59,761 nt of DNA from an uncultured Selenomonas sp. (GTDB lineage Bacteria > Bacillota > Negativicutes > Selenomonadales > Selenomonadaceae): the NCBI GenBank assembly GCA_902780535.1, contig CACZFT010000010.1:1-59761 (forward strand). Reading direction: 5' to 3'. The notes under the pieces are model-generated. The model ran no database searches and had not been told where the DNA came from. It saw only the letters and a list, made by a program, of their open reading frames with translations. Numbering within the stretch: position 1 is the first letter of the stretch; every line of letters starts with the position of its first letter. The position numbers and the translations under genes were made by a program. Positions 50,621 through 59,714 of this stretch are shown here, in pieces.

Positions 50621-52269
50621 GTGAAAGGGAAACCAGGGATGCTCGTCGTGGACGATGCGGAAATCAACCGCACGCTCCTGCGGCAGATCTTTTCAGACAG
50701 CTTCGAGGTCATCGAGGCGGCGAACGGGCAGGAGCCGTCATGGACGGCTTCGAGGTGCTCGCCTACCTGCGCTGCCACGATACGTTTGTCGAGCTGCCCG
50801 TCATCGCCATGACGACGATTGGCGATCATGACGGGCAGGCGCGCGCGCTCGAGATGGGCGCGTCGGACTTCGTGACGAAGCCGTTCAACCTGCGCCTCGT
50901 GCAGCGCCGCGTGCGCAACGTCATCGCGCAGGTGGAGAATGAGTGGCGCAAGGCCGTGCAGGCGGCGAAAGACCAGCAGCTCATCGAGATGCACCGCTCC
51001 ATCGAGGAAGACCGCCTGACGGGCATCTATAATCGTGAGACGTTCTATCAGCGGACAGCTGCACTGCTGCAGAAAAATGAGACGACGGCCTACGACATCA
51101 TTTATTTCGACATCGAGGCGTTCGGCGTCATCAACGACCTGTTCCATGTCGAGACGGGCAACTTGATTCTGAAGACGGCGGCGTTCTACCTGCAGGCGGC
51201 GGCAGGGAATCTCGGCACCTGCGGGCGGCTCGAGACGGATCATTTCGTTCTCTGCCTGCCGCGCGGCAGCATTCCAGCAGGTATGCTGATCGAGGGCCTT
51301 GACAGCACGATCCAGTCGCTCGGCATCATGCACAACGTGCTCTTTTATGCAGGTGTCTATCCTGTCGAGAACATCTACCTGCCCGTCGACCAGATGATTG
51401 ACCGCGCGCGCTTCGCCGAGCGGCAGGTGCACGGCAGCCACTTGCAGCGCGTCTATACCTACGATTCGAAAATGCGCGAGCAGATGCTGCACGAGCAGAT
51501 GATTCTCAGAGACATGGAGTTTGCACTGCAGGAGCGGCAGTTCGAGGTCTATTTCCAGCCCGTCTACAGTGCAAAAGAAGGAAAGATTCTCCAAGCCGAG
51601 GGCCTCGTGCGCTGGCAGCACCCGTCCGAAGGCCTCATTTCGCCGGGTCTCTTCATCCCTCTCTTCGAGCACAACGGCTTCATCGTGCGCCTCGACCGCT
51701 ATGTCTGGGAAGAGGTCGCGAAATTCCTCGCAGCGGAAAAGGAGCAGTACGGCCATGTCGTGCCGGTCTCCGTCAATGTCTCGCGGCTGAACTTCTACAA
51801 CCACGGCCTGCTCGACTTCCTGACGGAGCTCCTGCGCCGCTATGAGCTCGAGGCCTGGATGATCCAGCTCGAGGTCACGGAGCAGTCGTATGCGGAAAAC
51901 CCGAAGCAGATCGCGCAGGCCATCGCTGAATTCCGCGAGCACGGCTTCGTCGTCATCATGGACAACTTCGGCAGCGGCGCCTCGTCGCTGCGCGTACTCA
52001 AAGACCTGCCCGTCGACGTCATCAAGCTCGACATGCGCTTCCTGAAGGGCGGCAACGAAGACCGTGCCCGCGCCATCCTCAAAGGCGTCGTGCAGACCGT
52101 CCGCGCCATCGAGACCGACTTCGTCGTCGAAGGCGTCGAAACGGACGAGCAGGTCGCCTACCTCGAAACCATCGGCTGCGACCGCATGCAGGGCTACCAC
52201 TTCGCCCGCCCCATGCCGCAGGCGGCATTCTGGAAGCTCTTGAAAGAAACGGAAGAACCCGCAAAATAA
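50621..52269 (+). pseudogene. Response regulator-GGDEF-EAL protein with broken receiver domain
   Basis: Cyclic di-GMP signalling protein. GTG 50621 follows GAGGAAGG. The receiver begins MLVVDDAEINRTLLRQIFSD and EVIEAANGQE, then at about 50735 loses some 25 residues and the frame, resuming as VMDGFEVLAYLRCHDTFVEL and ALEMGASDFVTKPF (conserved Lys). The lost piece would carry the phosphorylated Asp. The GGDEF domain is degenerate (RLETDHFVLCL). The EAL domain keeps EGLVRW, NVSRLNF, EVTEQ, KLD, EGVET and Q-GYHFARP, but DDFG reads DNFG. As it stands the main frame could only yield a receiver-truncated product; phosphodiesterase activity is doubtful. Confidence 0.85.
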
Positions 52270-52320
52270 CACTTGTGTAGATATGGAAAGCATCGATTTG
52301 GGAGCAGTAAGATGAGAGGC

Positions 52321-52707
52321 TCAAGGCTGGATTTTAGGAAGATCGGACAACTGGACTTTCCGATACCCTCCATTTTTCTTGTCCTCAGGATGCGGTTCGA
52401 GGCCGATGACGGTGATGTCTTGATGGTCAGGCCCGTATACCCAGTACATACGGGCGGCACGGCTGTTGCGGTTTTCGAGATATGACTGAAAGACTTTCAT
52501 GCCGTATCGCTTTGATAGCGGCGGGATTTCGTGTGTATGCAGGCTGGGATAGAACGGATTCATCGCGAGGTGCGCCATCGCCTGTCCCCATTTTTGATAG
52601 AGTTGCTGCTCGTCTTTTCCAAGCGTTCCTTGTGCGGCTTCCGTAGAAAGATGCTGCCAGTACGCGAGCATTTCGGGGATGCCGAGGCGGATTGCAAAAT
52701 TTGCCAT
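52321..52707 (-). CDS. Probable toxin of a two-gene module
   Basis: 128-residue basic protein, FAIRLGIPEMLAYWQHLSTE at the start and NSRAARMYWVYGPDHQDITV plus IGLEPHPEDKKNGGYRKVQL near the end, a layout recalling RelE/ParE-like small toxins. Its ATG lies 3 bases after the stop of the upstream small gene, the usual toxin-antitoxin geometry. Family membership is not certain; the call rests on size, the RelE-like end and the pairing. Confidence 0.6.
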   Translation of the reverse strand: MANFAIRLGIPEMLAYWQHLSTEAAQGTLGKDEQQLYQKWGQAMAHLAMNPFYPSLHTHEIPPLSKRYGMKVFQSYLENRNSRAARMYWVYGPDHQDITVIGLEPHPEDKKNGGYRKVQLSDLPKIQP

Positions 52708-52710
52708 GGC

Positions 52711-52956
52711 TTACTCCGTAAAAGCAGAAAGGTCGAGCGGAGCAGAAACTTTTCCTGCTTTGAAGTTCTGGATGGATGCGTCCATGGTGCGAAGCGTGGC
52801 GGCCGAGATGCTTTCGGGGCGTACGAGTTCGCGTGGCTCCAAGAGGATGCAGCCGTTCGCGTATTCGCGGACGTTGTAGTAGTCATAGCGCGCACCGCGC
52901 AGAGTGATGCGTTTCTTCGTGTCAATATGCGCTGTGTAATCTTTGATGGCTTCCAT
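52711..52956 (-). CDS. Probable antitoxin of the two-gene module
   Basis: 81-residue protein: KDYTAHIDTKKRITLRGARY reads like a swapped-hairpin AbrB-type DNA-binding head, followed by YYNVREYANGCILLEPREL and a helical C-terminus. Read from ATG 52956 with GGAGGAA upstream, and preceded by a promoter and a perfect palindrome, as expected for an autoregulated antitoxin. Not a family I can name. Confidence 0.6.
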   Translation of the reverse strand: MEAIKDYTAHIDTKKRITLRGARYDYYNVREYANGCILLEPRELVRPESISAATLRTMDASIQNFKAGKVSAPLDLSAFTE

Positions 52957-52990
52957 GTGGATTCCTCCGTTTCGATGCAGGATGGATCGC

Positions 52991-53006
52991 GGTGGGAAAT
53001 CCCACC
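52991..53006. promoter_or_regulatory. Operator palindrome of the toxin-antitoxin module
   Basis: Perfect palindrome GGTGGGA-AA-TCCCACC in the untranslated leader of the antitoxin. Confidence 0.6.
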
Positions 53007-53017
53007 TTTCTTTCCTC

Positions 53018-53046
53018 AATGTAGCAGAAAATGGTGAGAGCGTCAA
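53018..53046 (-). promoter_or_regulatory. Promoter of the toxin-antitoxin module
   Basis: Minus strand TTGACG, 17-base spacer, TACATT (53023-53018). Confidence 0.7.
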
Positions 53047-53081
53047 GGCCGGTGAAGTTTTTTGAGCAGTTGGGAGACAGA

Positions 53082-53726
53082 ATGAAAGCATTTATCTTTG
53101 ACATGGACGGCGTCATCGTGGACAGTGAGCCGCTGCACAGCCGCGTGAAGATGGAGACGTTCGAGCATTTCGGACTGCATTTCGATGCAGGGGAGCTCGA
53201 ACGCTACATGGGGCGCACGAGTGCGGATATTTTTTCGGACGTGCTCGCGCGGGAGCATCGGACAGATGTGACGGCGGAGGAGATTGCGGACTACAAGCAC
53301 CGCCATTATCTCGAGCTCGTCGAGCAGGGGGCGCTCGCACCGATTCCTGGCAGCCTTGCGCTGATCGAGCGCCTGCGGGAGGCTGGCGTGCCGCTCGCGC
53401 TCGCGACGAGCTCTTGGCGGCGCGTCGTCGATACGATTCTGCGCGACTGGCATCTCCTGGATGCGTTCCAGTCCGTCATCTCTGGCGCCGACCTGCCGAA
53501 GAGCAAGCCCGACCCCGCCATTTACCGCCTGAGCGCCGAGGCGCTCGACGTTTCGCCCGCGGCCTGCACGGTGCTCGAGGACACGGCGGCCGGCGTCGCG
53601 GCGGCGAAGGGCGCGGGCATGCGCTGCATCGGCTTCCGCAGTCCGCATTCGGGTGCGCAGGATCTTTCGCATGCCGACGTCATCGTCGACGACCTCGCTG
53701 CGATTGACGTATCGCGGCTCCAGTGA
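53082..53726 (+). CDS. HAD-family phosphatase / beta-phosphoglucomutase-like
   Basis: 214-residue HAD hydrolase, subfamily with an alpha-helical cap. Motif I FIFDMDGVIVDSEPLH (nucleophile and acid Asp), motif II ALATSSWRRV, motif III Lys in DLPKSKPDPAIY, motif IV VLEDTAAGVAAAKGAG. Such enzymes remove phosphate from sugar phosphates or act as phosphoglucomutases; the substrate is not predictable. ATG 53082 follows GGGAGA. Followed by galM, a sugar enzyme, but the two are separated by a promoter. Confidence 0.9.
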   Translation: MKAFIFDMDGVIVDSEPLHSRVKMETFEHFGLHFDAGELERYMGRTSADIFSDVLAREHRTDVTAEEIADYKHRHYLELVEQGALAPIPGSLALIERLREAGVPLALATSSWRRVVDTILRDWHLLDAFQSVISGADLPKSKPDPAIYRLSAEALDVSPAACTVLEDTAAGVAAAKGAGMRCIGFRSPHSGAQDLSHADVIVDDLAAIDVSRLQ

Positions 53727-53820
53727 CCGCTCGGAGTGCATGGATGTGCGCTCCCGGGCGTCATGCAGTCGGCCTATGGAAGATAGTTCTTATTTATATC
53801 GATTTACCATGGATTTACCA

Positions 53821-53867
53821 TTGACAAACGTTTTCGCACGCGGTAAACTGGAACTATAAATTGTTCC
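53821..53867 (+). promoter_or_regulatory. Promoter and operator of galM
   Basis: TTGACA (53821-53826), 17-base spacer, TAAACT (53844-53849), followed at once by the inverted repeat GGAAC-N8-GTTCC (53850-53867). A further palindrome AACAATTGTT lies near 53886. Likely repressor-controlled. Confidence 0.7.
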
Positions 53868-53931
53868 AAAATGGTAGCAATTATAAACAATTGTTGCGCA
53901 ATTTCGTGCAACTCGGGGAGGTTCTTTTACG

Positions 53932-55053
53932 ATGGCGAAGATTCGGAAGGAAGCATTCGGCAAGCTCAGCGATGGCACAGAGGTGTTCCTCTACACGCTG
54001 CGGAATACGAAGGGAACCGAGGCTTCCATCACGACGTATGGCGCCCGCCTCGTGAAGTGGCGCAAGATGGACAAAGACGGCAAGTTTGTCGATGTCGTGC
54101 TCGGCTATGATACGGGCGCGGACTATGAGAAAGACGATACGAGCATGGGCGGCATCGTCGGCCGTCATGCGAACCGCATTGCGGGCGGCAAGGTTACGAT
54201 CGGTGGAAAGACGTACCAGCTTGACCTCAATACGGGCAGCCACATGCAGAACCACATCCACGGCGGCAATCCGGGCTTCCACAACAAGGTCTGGGACGCC
54301 GAGGAGACGGACACGGGCGTGAAATTCACGCTCGAGAGTCCCGATGGCGAAGGCGGCTATCCCGGCAACATGAAAGTTGCCGTCACGTATGCGCTTTCGA
54401 ATGACAACGAGCTTTCCATCCGCTACGAGGCCGTGTCCGACCAGGACACGATCATCAACCTCACGAACCATTCGTACTTCAACCTCGATGGCTTCGCGGG
54501 CGGCCCCGTGCTCGACCAGAAAGTCCAGATTTTCGCTGACAAGTACACCTGGGCCGACAGCGAGTCGCTGCCGGACGGCCGCATCCTCGATGTCGCTGGC
54601 ACGCCGATGGACCTGCGCGAGCTCACGCGCATCGGCGACCATATCGACGATGATTTCGACGAGCTCCAGATGGGCCACGGCTACGATCACAATTGGGTGC
54701 TGCGCGGCGACCCTGCCGAGAGCGAGCTGAAGCCGGGCATGTTCGGCTTCGACATCCACTGCCCGATTGACTACAACGACGGCAAGCTTCACAAGGCAGC
54801 CTATGCCGAGTCCGACAAGACGGGGCTGACGCTGACGTGCTACACGACGCAGCCGGGCCTGCAGTTCTACACGGGCAACTTCCTCGATGGGCAGGTCGGC
54901 AAGGGCGGCACGAAATTCGAGCGCCGTTCGGGCTTCTGCTTCGAGACGCAGTATTTCCCGAACTCGCCGGCGAACCCGAACTTCCCGCAGCCGCTCCTGA
55001 AGAAGGGCGACACCTGGGAAGCCCAGACGGTCTTCGTCCTCGGAGACAAATAA
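53932..55053 (+). CDS. galM: Aldose 1-epimerase (mutarotase)
   Basis: Interconverts alpha and beta anomers of galactose, glucose and related sugars. 373 residues, slightly above the usual ~340-350. Signatures: TTYGARLVKW, GGIVGRHANRIAGG, HIHGGNPGFHNKVWD (first catalytic His), LTNHSYFNLDG (second His) and FCFETQYFPNSPANP (catalytic Glu). ATG 53932 follows GGGGAGG. No signal peptide. It stands alone with a promoter/operator, probably part of sugar-responsive control. Confidence 0.93.
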   Translation: MAKIRKEAFGKLSDGTEVFLYTLRNTKGTEASITTYGARLVKWRKMDKDGKFVDVVLGYDTGADYEKDDTSMGGIVGRHANRIAGGKVTIGGKTYQLDLNTGSHMQNHIHGGNPGFHNKVWDAEETDTGVKFTLESPDGEGGYPGNMKVAVTYALSNDNELSIRYEAVSDQDTIINLTNHSYFNLDGFAGGPVLDQKVQIFADKYTWADSESLPDGRILDVAGTPMDLRELTRIGDHIDDDFDELQMGHGYDHNWVLRGDPAESELKPGMFGFDIHCPIDYNDGKLHKAAYAESDKTGLTLTCYTTQPGLQFYTGNFLDGQVGKGGTKFERRSGFCFETQYFPNSPANPNFPQPLLKKGDTWEAQTVFVLGDK

Positions 55054-55165
55054 TTTTGGAAACAGCGGGCGCTCTGCGTCCTGCCTGCATATACAATATA
55101 CATCACACACTCTGCTGCCGGGGGGCAGCGCAAGAATTGGAAGCCTATAGCAAGGGGGACAAGAA

Positions 55166-56359
55166 ATGAACATCCATGAGTACCAGAGCAAGGCCATCCT
55201 GAGATCCTACGGGGTCAATGTGCCGGAAGGCTATCCTGCCTTCTCCGTCGACGAAGCCGTCGAGAACGCCAAGAAGCTCGGCACGCCGGTCGTCGTCGTC
55301 AAAGCACAGATCCACGCAGGCGGCCGCGGCAAAGCCGGCGGCGTCAAGATCGCAAAGACGGAGGATGAAGTCCGTCAGTATGCGAAAGAGCTGCTCGGCA
55401 AGACGCTCGTCACGAAGCAGACGGGCCCTGCGGGCAAGGAGGTCCATCGCCTGCTCATCGAAGCTGGTTCGAACATCCAGAAAGAGTATTACCTCTCATT
55501 CGTCACCGACCGCAAGTCGAGCCGCGTCGTCATGATGGGCTCCGAAGAAGGCGGCATGGAGATCGAGAAAGTCGCGGCGGAGATGCCGGAGAAGATCCTG
55601 ACGGAGACGATCGATCCGGCCATCGGCCTCGCACCGTTCCAGGCACAGCGCATGGCATACGGCCTGCACCTGCCGAAAGAAGCCATCCGCAAGGCAACGA
55701 AGCTCATGATGTGCCTCTACAATGCCTTCATCGGCAAAGACTGCAGCCTCGCAGAGATCAACCCGCTCGTCGTCACGAAGGAGCTCGACGTTGTCGCGCT
55801 CGATGCAAAGCTGAACTTTGACGACAGCGGCCTCTTCCGTCATCCGGATGTCGAAGAACTCCGCGACGTGACGGAGGAAGACCCGAAAGAGCTCGCTGCA
55901 GCAAAAGAGGGCCTGAACTACGTCAACCTCGGCGGCGACGTCGCCTGCATGGTCAATGGCGCCGGCCTCGCGATGGCAACGGTCGACATCATCAAGTTCT
56001 ACGGCGGCGAGCCGGCGAACTTCCTCGATGTCGGCGGCGACTCCACGCCGGAGAAGATTGCGGCAGCATTCCGCATCATGCTCGATGGCGGCCAGGCAAA
56101 AGGCATCTTCGTCAACATCTTCGGCGGCATCAACAAGTGCGACCTCGTTGCACAGGGCATCGTCGATGCAGCGAAGATCATTTCCGAGGATGGCAAGTCC
56201 CTGCCGGTCCCAGTCGTCGTCCGCCTCGAAGGCACGAACGTCGAGCGCGGCCGTCAGATCCTGAAAGACACGCCGATCAAGAACGTTATCATGGCACCGA
56301 CGATGGAAGGCGGCGCCGAGACCGTCGTGAAACTCGTCAAAGAAGCAGAGCAGGCGTGA
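55166..56359 (+). CDS. sucC: Succinyl-CoA synthetase, beta subunit
   Basis: 397 residues, normal length. ATP-grasp domain ([36 protein letters not shown]) and the CoA-ligase domain ([37 protein letters not shown]). With SucD it interconverts succinyl-CoA and succinate with ATP or GTP formation. In Negativicutes this commonly serves succinate/propionate metabolism. ATG 55166 follows AAGGGGG. sucD is 15 bases downstream. Confidence 0.96.
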   Translation: MNIHEYQSKAILRSYGVNVPEGYPAFSVDEAVENAKKLGTPVVVVKAQIHAGGRGKAGGVKIAKTEDEVRQYAKELLGKTLVTKQTGPAGKEVHRLLIEAGSNIQKEYYLSFVTDRKSSRVVMMGSEEGGMEIEKVAAEMPEKILTETIDPAIGLAPFQAQRMAYGLHLPKEAIRKATKLMMCLYNAFIGKDCSLAEINPLVVTKELDVVALDAKLNFDDSGLFRHPDVEELRDVTEEDPKELAAAKEGLNYVNLGGDVACMVNGAGLAMATVDIIKFYGGEPANFLDVGGDSTPEKIAAAFRIMLDGGQAKGIFVNIFGGINKCDLVAQGIVDAAKIISEDGKSLPVPVVVRLEGTNVERGRQILKDTPIKNVIMAPTMEGGAETVVKLVKEAEQA

Positions 56360-56374
56360 GGAGGGCTTACAAAA

Positions 56375-57280
<906 letters not shown>

Positions 57281-57335
57281 CCCGTTGCTCATAAGGTGGC
57301 GTATCTAGGTTTGCCAGACGATGCTCGTTTGGAAG

Positions 57336-57383
57336 GCTCCCTCTCAGAGGGAGCTGTCAGCCGAATGGCTGACTGAGGGAGTG
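57336..57383. repeat. Palindromic intergenic repeat element
   Basis: Two hairpins in tandem, GCTCCCTC/GAGGGAGC (57336-57354) and GTCAGCC/GGCTGAC (57356-57373), followed by TGAGGGAG, which can pair alternatively with the first arm. Repeats of this form occur widely between genes in Firmicutes; I recall the type, not a specific record. Confidence 0.6.
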
Positions 57384-57412
57384 TCGAAGGTACGGCATAG
57401 GTTGATAAAATG

Positions 57413-57456
57413 AATTCGAGTCGAAGGTTTTGCTGTTCCTTCGGCTCGAATTTTTT
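57413..57456 (+). terminator. Terminator of sucCD
   Basis: 15-bp stem (57413-57427 with 57438-57452, one G-U), 10-base loop, six T residues. Confidence 0.9.
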
Positions 57457-57527
57457 GTTTATGATTGACATTCCTTCTCACCCGCTGTATAACAGAATCA
57501 GAAAAGAGAAGGAGGATGATTTTCATT

Positions 57528-57887
57528 ATGAGCACTATCATTGTCGGCATCGCCGTCCTCGCCTGCCTGGGCATCGCGGCGAAGCATATCTACAAGCTGT
57601 TTCATGGCGAGACGAGCTGCTGCGGTACGGAGCAGCCGAAAGTGCCGGAGAAAAAGCTCAACGGCCCCATTGTCGGCGAGAAAGTCGTAGAGATTTCGGG
57701 CATGACGTGCGGCAACTGCAAGAACCGCGTCGAAATGCTGCTTGATGACATCGACGGCGCGGCCGCGAAAGTCAATCTCCATCGCAACCAGGCAACGGTG
57801 AAGATGACGCGCGACGTCAGCGACGACGAGATCCGCACGGCGCTGGCAGGCAGCGGCTATGAGGTCGTTGCCATCACGAAAAGCTGA
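57528..57887 (+). CDS. Membrane-anchored heavy-metal-associated (HMA) protein
   Basis: 119 residues: an N-terminal membrane helix (STIIVGIAVLACLGIAAKHI), a short cysteine pair (GETSCCGTEQ), then an HMA ferredoxin-like domain (VVEISGMTCGNCKNRVEMLL) with M-T-C-G-N-C to bind Cu(I) or another soft metal. It may carry metal to a transporter; none is adjacent. ATG 57528 gives the best family match; ATG 57516, directly abutting GGAGG, is possible. The upstream anchor suggests work at the membrane. Confidence 0.85.
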   Translation: MSTIIVGIAVLACLGIAAKHIYKLFHGETSCCGTEQPKVPEKKLNGPIVGEKVVEISGMTCGNCKNRVEMLLDDIDGAAAKVNLHRNQATVKMTRDVSDDEIRTALAGSGYEVVAITKS

Positions 57888-57904
57888 AAAAGAATCCTCG
57901 TATG

Positions 57905-57937
57905 CGGCTGTTGCTTTTGGCAACGGCCGTCTTTTTT
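57905..57937 (+). terminator. Terminator after the HMA gene
   Basis: 10-bp stem CGGCTGTTGC/GCAACGGCCG (one G-U), TTTTG loop, TCTTTTTT. Confidence 0.85.
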
Positions 57938-57940
57938 GAC

Positions 57941-57995
57941 TTGTAAATGAGAACTGTTTGCAGTATAATATCCATATAAAAGATAAATATTCTCA
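57941..57995 (+). promoter_or_regulatory. Promoter with possible Fur box, DUF3793 operon
   Basis: TTGTAA, 17-base spacer, TATAAT (57964-57969). At 57981-57995, AGATAAATATTCTCA matches 11 of 14 fixed positions of the Fur 7-1-7 pattern. Iron control is plausible for a flavodoxin operon but not proven. Confidence 0.45.
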
Positions 57996-58019
57996 TTTGT
58001 AAACACAGAAAAGGATGCG

Positions 58020-58592
58020 ATGCCGATGAGCCGAGAATGTTTTGAGTCGCTGCTCGGGCTTCATGGAGCGCCGACGTTTGCCGGAGAGAAGCCTGCTGTG
58101 CTGTTGTCATTCCGCAAGAGCCAGTTCGATGATTTCGATGCGATGCTCGCCTCGTTTCTGCCGTGCTTCCATTGCAAGGGCATTTCCGTGCTCCGACTCG
58201 TGGAAGGGGAGGAGTATGTGCTCCTGCTGTTTTATCGGGCGCGGCGCCTCGCCCGCTGTGTGAAGCGTCCCGAGGCGAAAAAACTGCTCGCCGAGCGCGG
58301 CTATGATGCAGATGCGCCGCTTGCATCGCTGCTCGCGGAGATCCAGCGCCGCATGGAGCTCCGCGAAGCCTTCCCGCACGAGATCGGCCTGTTCCTCGGC
58401 TACCCGCCCGAGGATGTCCGCGGCTTCCTCGAACACCACGGCAGGGACTGTGCGCTTGAGGGTTATTGGAAGGTTTACGGCGATCCCGATGTCGCTCGTG
58501 CGCTTTTCGCGCAATATGCGGCGTGCAGCGAGAAATTCTGCGAGAAGCTCGAAGCGGGCGCGCGGTTCGAAGATCTTGTTGTTGCAGGTTGA
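58020..58592 (+). CDS. DUF3793 family protein
   Basis: 190-residue soluble protein matching DUF3793, common in anaerobic Firmicutes next to iron-transport genes and flavodoxins. Features: LLGLHGAPTFAGEKPAVLLS, GISVLRLVEGEEYVLLLFYR and FPHEIGLFLGYPPEDVRGFL, EGYWKVYGDPD. The His-Glu-x-Gly/PPEDV block is family-typical. Function unknown. ATG 58020 or 58026 could be used. The flavodoxin gene follows 14 bases later, so the two are one transcript. Confidence 0.85.
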   Translation: MPMSRECFESLLGLHGAPTFAGEKPAVLLSFRKSQFDDFDAMLASFLPCFHCKGISVLRLVEGEEYVLLLFYRARRLARCVKRPEAKKLLAERGYDADAPLASLLAEIQRRMELREAFPHEIGLFLGYPPEDVRGFLEHHGRDCALEGYWKVYGDPDVARALFAQYAACSEKFCEKLEAGARFEDLVVAG

Positions 58593-58606
58593 AAGGGGAA
58601 AGTTTT

Positions 58607-59041
58607 ATGGCAAAGACAGCAATCGTCTATTGGTCCGGCACGGGCAACACGGAGGAAATGGCAAAGGCCATCCAGCGCGGAACGCGCAAAGCGGGTGCCG
58701 AGGCGCCGCTCTTCGCCGTCGATTCGTTCGGCGCGGATGAAATCCAGGATTATGACGGCTTCTTTTTCGGCTGTCCGGCCATGGGGGATGAAGTGCTGGA
58801 AGAAGGAACGTTCGAGCCGTTCTTCGCATCCATCGAATCGAAGCTCAAGGGAGTGCCCGTCGTGCTCTTCGGCTCGTACGGCTGGGGCGGCGGCGCATGG
58901 ATGAAATCATGGGAAGAACGCACGAAAGCTGACGGGGCGAAACTCTTCCGCGACGGCCTCGTGGTCGAGAATGGCCCGACGGATGCGGATGCCGCTGACT
59001 GCGAAGAACTCGGCGCGTCGTTCGTGAAATCACTGGAATAA
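58607..59041 (+). CDS. Flavodoxin
   Basis: 144-residue short-chain flavodoxin, FMN-based electron carrier replacing ferredoxin when iron is short. FMN phosphate loop IVYWSGTGNTEEMAKAI, then DYDGFFFGCPAMGDE and VVLFGSYGWGGGAWMKSW (aromatic isoalloxazine contacts). ATG 58607 follows GAAAGGGGAAAG. Coupled with DUF3793; possibly under Fur. It could also feed electrons to RACE-type reactivators, but nothing here shows that. Confidence 0.93.
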   Translation: MAKTAIVYWSGTGNTEEMAKAIQRGTRKAGAEAPLFAVDSFGADEIQDYDGFFFGCPAMGDEVLEEGTFEPFFASIESKLKGVPVVLFGSYGWGGGAWMKSWEERTKADGAKLFRDGLVVENGPTDADAADCEELGASFVKSLE

Positions 59042-59076
59042 ATGAGAAAAAATCTCAAAAATATTTCCAAAAGGTA

Positions 59077-59105
59077 TTGATAATTGTTCCTAATTATGGT
59101 ATATT
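59077..59105 (+). promoter_or_regulatory. Promoter with internal palindrome (small RNA 1)
   Basis: TTGATA, 17-base spacer, TATATT (59100-59105). Between them lies ATAATT-GTTCCT-AATTAT (59080-59097), a likely repressor site. Confidence 0.6.
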
Positions 59106-59111
59106 GTACTT

Positions 59112-59212
59112 GGCTTTCGAAGAGAGGATGAAGAAAGGCATCCCGCAGAAGCTCTCCTACTAAATACACAGCAAAAGACCTCCATGTAACTGCTCATGCA
59201 TGGAGGTTTTTT
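59112..59212 (+). ncRNA. Candidate small RNA 1 (~100 bases, possible 10-codon peptide)
   Basis: Unit from the promoter above to a strong terminator (9-bp stem ACCTCCATG/CATGGAGGT at 59178-59207, six T). Inside is ATGAAGAAAGGC... (59128-59160), ten codons, directly after GAGAGG. Nothing else codes here. Confidence 0.5.
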
Positions 59213-59261
59213 GTGCGCTGCACACAGAATGATTTTTATTGATGAAAAGAAAAGATTCTCA

Positions 59262-59290
59262 TTGACAAAGTGATAGCTCTTTGTTATTAT
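59262..59290 (+). promoter_or_regulatory. Promoter with internal palindrome (small RNA 2 / last operon)
   Basis: Perfect TTGACA, 17-base spacer, TATTAT (59285-59290). Perfect inverted repeat ACAAAG-N8-CTTTGT (59265-59284) fills the spacer. Confidence 0.75.
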
Positions 59291-59377
59291 AAGGGTTGGA
59301 ATGGTACTAAATATCATTCCAACCCTTTTGTGCAGGAAGCGCCGAGGGACGCTTGCGTCGCTCGGCGCTTCCTTTTT
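59291..59377 (+). ncRNA. Candidate small RNA 2 or attenuator leader
   Basis: Two hairpins in series: 13-bp AAGGGTTGGAATG/CATTCCAACCCTT (59291-59327), then a very stable terminator of 13 plus 5 bp (59334-59373) with five T residues. Either a small RNA of ~80 bases or a leader that attenuates the gene at 59434. Confidence 0.55.
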
Positions 59378-59433
59378 GGGGAAGCACTGAAATCATCGCT
59401 TCCCATAGAAAATGGTCAGAGGAGGGAAATCCC

Positions 59434-59637
59434 ATGTTCCAGAAAACCGATTTTTGGATCGGCCTCGCAGTGGGTGCTGTTGCTGGCATCTTCGGCTATC
59501 GCTTCATGCAGGAGCGCGAGCAGCAGCTCGCTGCCATGCAGCCGGCAGCTCCGACGGCTGAACTTCCGATTGCGGAACTCCAGCGCCAGAAGGAAGAGCT
59601 CGAGGATCTGATCGCAGCACAGGAAGCGAAGAAGTAA
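59434..59637 (+). CDS. Small single-span membrane protein
   Basis: 67 residues: one membrane helix (FWIGLAVGAVAGIFGYRFM), then an Ala/Pro linker and a short coiled coil (ELQRQKEELEDLIAAQEAKK). ATG 59434 follows GAGGAGGG. No family recognised. It precedes a further gene at the window edge, with which it may form an operon; the region upstream holds an attenuator-like structure. Confidence 0.8.
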   Translation: MFQKTDFWIGLAVGAVAGIFGYRFMQEREQQLAAMQPAAPTAELPIAELQRQKEELEDLIAAQEAKK

Positions 59638-59714
59638 TCCTTCGCACGCTTCCCGATGGGGCTGTCGCTCCCGGATGGATGCGGCAGCCCTATCTTTCTA
59701 AAGGAGTAGTGAAA

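Noticed and set aside
48382-52293. 1303-codon open frame on the minus strand
   Set aside because: It is the antisense shadow of hyuA and the EAL gene in GC-rich DNA; composition is Arg/Asp/His-rich and no family is recognisable.
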